A stretch of 48,193 nucleotides of DNA from Anaerolineae bacterium. Its GTDB lineage: Bacteria > Chloroflexota > Anaerolineae > Aggregatilineales > Phototrophicaceae. Below are positions 46,213 through 48,193 of this stretch, one piece after another. Under the pieces are notes generated by a model. That model did not search any database, was not told where the DNA came from, and was given only the letters and a program-made list of their open reading frames with translations. The translations under genes and the position numbers were made by a program. Numbering within the stretch: position 1 is the first letter of the stretch; each line of letters begins with the position of its first letter. The DNA lies in the NCBI GenBank assembly GCA_022826865.1, contig JAJDUC010000130.1, positions 1-48,193 of the forward strand, given 5' to 3'.

Positions 46213-47388
46213 CTAAATGGACCAGGTCTGCTTCAAGAGCTCGGCATAATTGGCGCCGGGGCAGATCTGCCCAAGCAGGGATTCGCGCCGCGCCCCGGTC
46301 GCGGCCAGCAATGTAGACGGGCGAAAATGCCAGGTCTCGTATGCAAGAATGGCAAAGACCAGCGCCTCTTTGAAGTCGCTATCCATGCCGATGTCTTCAT
46401 GCGTTATGACCCGCGCCGGCGCCAGCAATTGGCGCAAGAGCCCAACCATGACCGGATTTCGCCGGCCGCCGCCGCCCAGGATCACCTCATTTATGGGCGC
46501 GGGAGCGAAGCGCTCGTAGGCGTCGGCGATGTTGCTGGCGGTAAGCGCGGTCAAGGTGGCGACAATCTCGGCGGCGTCCAGCCCGCGGCTTTGGGCAGTG
46601 GAAAGCAGGTCCAGGGCGGCTGCGCTGCCGAATGTCTCCCGCCCGGTCGTTTTGGGATAGGCGCGCTCGTAATAAGGATGCCGCAGCAATTCATCCAGCC
46701 ACTCCTCATTGACCCGGCCGGCTTTGGCCATTTCACCATCGCGGTCGTAGGTCAAGGCACCGCCGGTAAGTCGGGCTACAGCGATATCGAGCAAAGCGTT
46801 GCCCGGCCCGGTATCAAATGAGATGGCTTCGGCGCTTCCGTCTTGCAGTGGCGGCAAGAAGGTGACATTGCCCATGCCGCCGATATTTTGAATCGCCCGC
46901 CATTTTGATGGATGCCGCAGCAGCAGCCAATCGACGTAACTCGTCAGCGGCGCGCCTTGGCCGCCGGCGGCGATGTCGCGGGCGCGGAAATTGCTGATCG
47001 TCGTGATGCCGGTTCGTTCGGCAATCACAGCGCCTTCGACCACCTGCAGCGAGGCGTCGACAGCGCCGGCGGACGTGACATTGTGCCAAATTGTCTGCCC
47101 GTGGGAGCCGATCAAATCAAGCGCAGCCGCGCCCGGCCGAGCGAGCAACTCGCGCAGGCAGCTCGCAAAGACTTCAGCCAACTTAAAGTGGAGCGCGGCA
47201 ATCTGATCGACGCGGCTTCGCTCGCGATCGCAGCAGGCCAGAATCTCGGCGCGCATTTGTTCATCGTAAGGAAAGGTTTCGGCGCGGAGGATCTCGGCGC
47301 TCATGTCGCCCGGTTCGCCGCGGATATCGCATACGGCGATATCGACGCCGTCCGCGGAAGTGCCGGACATCATGCCAGCGACAATCAT
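46213..47388 (-). CDS. anmK: Anhydro-N-acetylmuramic acid kinase
   Basis: Cleaves and phosphorylates 1,6-anhydro-MurNAc from peptidoglycan turnover to MurNAc-6-phosphate. Motifs: MSGTSADGVDIAVCD at the N-terminus, GSHGQTIWH and the C-terminal LGGGGRRNPV. The 391-residue length is normal. Start ATG at 47388 with two further Met at positions 6-7. GGAGG is 12 bases upstream, rather far. MurNAc-6-P etherase (MurQ) is not nearby. Confidence 0.93.
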   Translation of the reverse strand: MIVAGMMSGTSADGVDIAVCDIRGEPGDMSAEILRAETFPYDEQMRAEILACCDRERSRVDQIAALHFKLAEVFASCLRELLARPGAAALDLIGSHGQTIWHNVTSAGAVDASLQVVEGAVIAERTGITTISNFRARDIAAGGQGAPLTSYVDWLLLRHPSKWRAIQNIGGMGNVTFLPPLQDGSAEAISFDTGPGNALLDIAVARLTGGALTYDRDGEMAKAGRVNEEWLDELLRHPYYERAYPKTTGRETFGSAAALDLLSTAQSRGLDAAEIVATLTALTASNIADAYERFAPAPINEVILGGGGRRNPVMVGLLRQLLAPARVITHEDIGMDSDFKEALVFAILAYETWHFRPSTLLAATGARRESLLGQICPGANYAELLKQTWSI

Positions 47389-47409
47389 GAGGGCGAGCTG
47401 CCTCCGGCG

Positions 47410-47715
47410 CTAAACGGCCTCATCCCGGACCAACGATATTGTTGGAGGAATGCCGTCAGGCGCCGGGGCCGTCCGCAGGGCGCCAAAGCCGCATTTGCGC
47501 TTGTCGGTTCGCCGCTTGTGAAACAGTAGTTGCCGCATGTCCAGTCCAGTGAATAGCGCGAAAATCGGAACACCCACAAACAGATGGATAATGACATCTT
47601 CGTAGGCGGTCGGAAAAACTTCCCGCCCGGCTAATATGATAGCGGAGGCGAAGGGGATTGCGCCCCGATGCGCCAAGACCCGCAGCCAGCTCTCGCGCGC
47701 GCTGTCCCGTGGCAA
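47410..47715 (-). CDS. Possible small membrane protein
   Basis: A 101-codon frame with one or two hydrophobic helices in its first half (residues about 20-58) and a basic, unstructured C-terminus. The only start after an in-frame stop is a TTG at 47715, without a good ribosome-binding site. It lies 21 bases before anmK, so it could be expressed with it. Hydrophobic pattern and codon use favour coding, but I cannot name a family. Confidence 0.4.
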   Translation of the reverse strand: MPRDSARESWLRVLAHRGAIPFASAIILAGREVFPTAYEDVIIHLFVGVPIFALFTGLDMRQLLFHKRRTDKRKCGFGALRTAPAPDGIPPTISLVRDEAV

Positions 47716-47765
47716 GCCGGAAAGTGTACGCTTTTGATCACGCTAGCGAACCGATGAAATGGAGG

Positions 47766-47853
47766 CGGAGAGGACAGGATTCGAACCTGCGGTACCCTTA
47801 ACAGGTACAACCGCTTAGCAGGCGGCCCCAATCAACCACTCTGGCACCTCTCC
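47766..47853 (-). tRNA. tRNA-Ser (GCU)
   Basis: On the minus strand, an 88-base cloverleaf with GGAGAGG/CCTCTCC acceptor stem, GTTCGAATC T-arm, and a long variable arm (TACC...GGTA) typical of serine tRNAs. The anticodon loop CTGCTAA gives GCT, reading AGC/AGU. No CCA is encoded at the 3' end. It is 31 bases from the next tRNA-Ser. Confidence 0.95.
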
Positions 47854-47884
47854 ATTTTTGATGCAGTTGTTAAAGTGATTAAGG

Positions 47885-47971
47885 CGGAGAGGACAGGATT
47901 CGAACCTGCGGTACGGAGAACCGTACAATGGTTTTCAAGACCATCGCCTTAAACCACTCGGCCACCTCTCC
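47885..47971 (-). tRNA. tRNA-Ser (UGA)
   Basis: On the minus strand, an 87-base cloverleaf with the same acceptor and T-arm as its neighbour. The long variable arm is TACGG...CCGTA. The anticodon loop CTTGAAA gives TGA, reading UCN. No CCA is encoded. The high identity with the tRNA-Ser(GCU) in the acceptor and T arms suits recognition by one seryl-tRNA synthetase. Confidence 0.95.
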
Positions 47972-48079
47972 AACAGTCAAGCATGTCGCGATGTGGCGTC
48001 AGTCATCCTATCACGGCGGCCGGGCGCTGTCAACATCGCCCATTTATCGGTAGTGTATCAATTTCGGTTGAAATAGCCT

Positions 48080-48178
48080 GGTAGGGGCGATCCGGCGGAT
48101 CGCCCGATGGGTACGAACAGGATCGAAATTGGGCGACTCACCGGGGCGCGTGGACACAGCCCGTCAGTCGCCCCTACC
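48080..48178 (+). repeat. Related GTAGGGGCG-ended hairpin element
   Basis: Begins GGTAGGGGCGA and ends TCGCCCCTACC, a perfect 11-base terminal inverted repeat over 99 bases. The internal hairpin GGGCGATCC/GGATCGCCC at the left is followed by a different middle. It shares the 9-base ends GTAGGGGCG with the 72-bp repeats but not their internal sequence, so it looks like another member of the same family. It lies downstream of nothing on the plus strand in this window. Confidence 0.75.
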
Positions 48179-48193
48179 AAATCGTCGGTATTT

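Noticed and set aside
46201..46821. Plus-strand frame (206 codons) over the anmK 3' half
   Set aside because: Antisense to conserved AnmK residues; composition is not protein-like.
47766..47971. Degenerate tRNA genes because CCA is missing
   Set aside because: The cloverleaves are complete, and a CCA-adding enzyme is encoded at 1629-2972; missing CCA is normal in many bacteria.

Overview
The window reads as a stretch of bacterial chromosome from a Chloroflexota-like organism, possibly Anaerolineae-related. Pointers are the GC-rich code, a 2-oxoacid:ferredoxin oxidoreductase with fused gamma-alpha chain, a lipoprotein with a Thr/Pro/Ser-rich linker before beta-propeller repeats, a membrane protein with SPNxDGxxD Ig-like modules, and tRNA genes without encoded CCA. 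This placement is inference from gene content; no 16S gene is present. Almost all genes are housekeeping or metabolic, and I see no phage, transposase or CRISPR.

Layout. 1-6.5 kb, plus strand: UbiA-type prenyltransferase, small membrane protein, CCA-adding enzyme, CcdA-TlpA fusion, second TlpA-like protein, DUF2085-like membrane protein. 6.5-10.7 kb: PspA/IM30-like protein, hypothetical, CdsZ-type zinc ribbon protein (plus), and a ylmD-ylmE-ylmG operon on minus. 10.9-12.2 kb: comF and long-form HPF. 12.2-15.4 kb, minus: Ig-like membrane protein followed by two family-2 glycosyltransferases. 15.5-21 kb, plus: lon, TolB-like lipoprotein, fabG, HIT protein. 21-26.4 kb: DsbA-like thiol oxidoreductase (minus), aconitase, MFS transporter. 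26.4-32.8 kb: small membrane protein (minus), tandem RNase H protein, aminotransferase, GntR/FCD regulator, korA-korB. 32.8-35.1 kb, minus: a sulfur-transfer operon (JAMM protease, CysO/MoaD-like carrier with a C-terminal cap, E1-rhodanese). 35.2-38.1 kb: citrate synthase and two rhomboid proteases. 38.2-43.9 kb, minus: nusB-tatB-tatC, sat-apsK fusion, threonine aldolase, CPBP-like membrane protein. 44.3-46.1 kb: ABC exporter. 46.2-48 kb, minus: two tRNA-Ser genes, a small membrane protein, anmK.

The most interesting feature is the roughly 230-base leader of the sulfur-transfer operon. A promoter with exact 17-base spacing (TTGCAG / TGC-TAGTCT) would start transcription at or one base before an ATG that opens a 33-codon ORF. 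Its codons 15, 16 and 19 are Cys (C-C-R-S-C). A strong intrinsic terminator lies between this ORF and the first structural gene. This has the shape of a leaderless, cysteine-codon leader peptide attenuator controlling a CysO/Mec-type cysteine (or other thiocarboxylate) pathway. The sulfate-activating sat-apsK fusion lies about 5 kb away.

Other points: a 72-base double-hairpin repeat occurs in inverted orientation near both ends, with a related element at the right edge. Extended -10 promoters (TGN before the hexamer) recur upstream of about a dozen genes. Citrate synthase, aconitase and KorAB together suggest a TCA segment using ferredoxin at the 2-oxoglutarate step.
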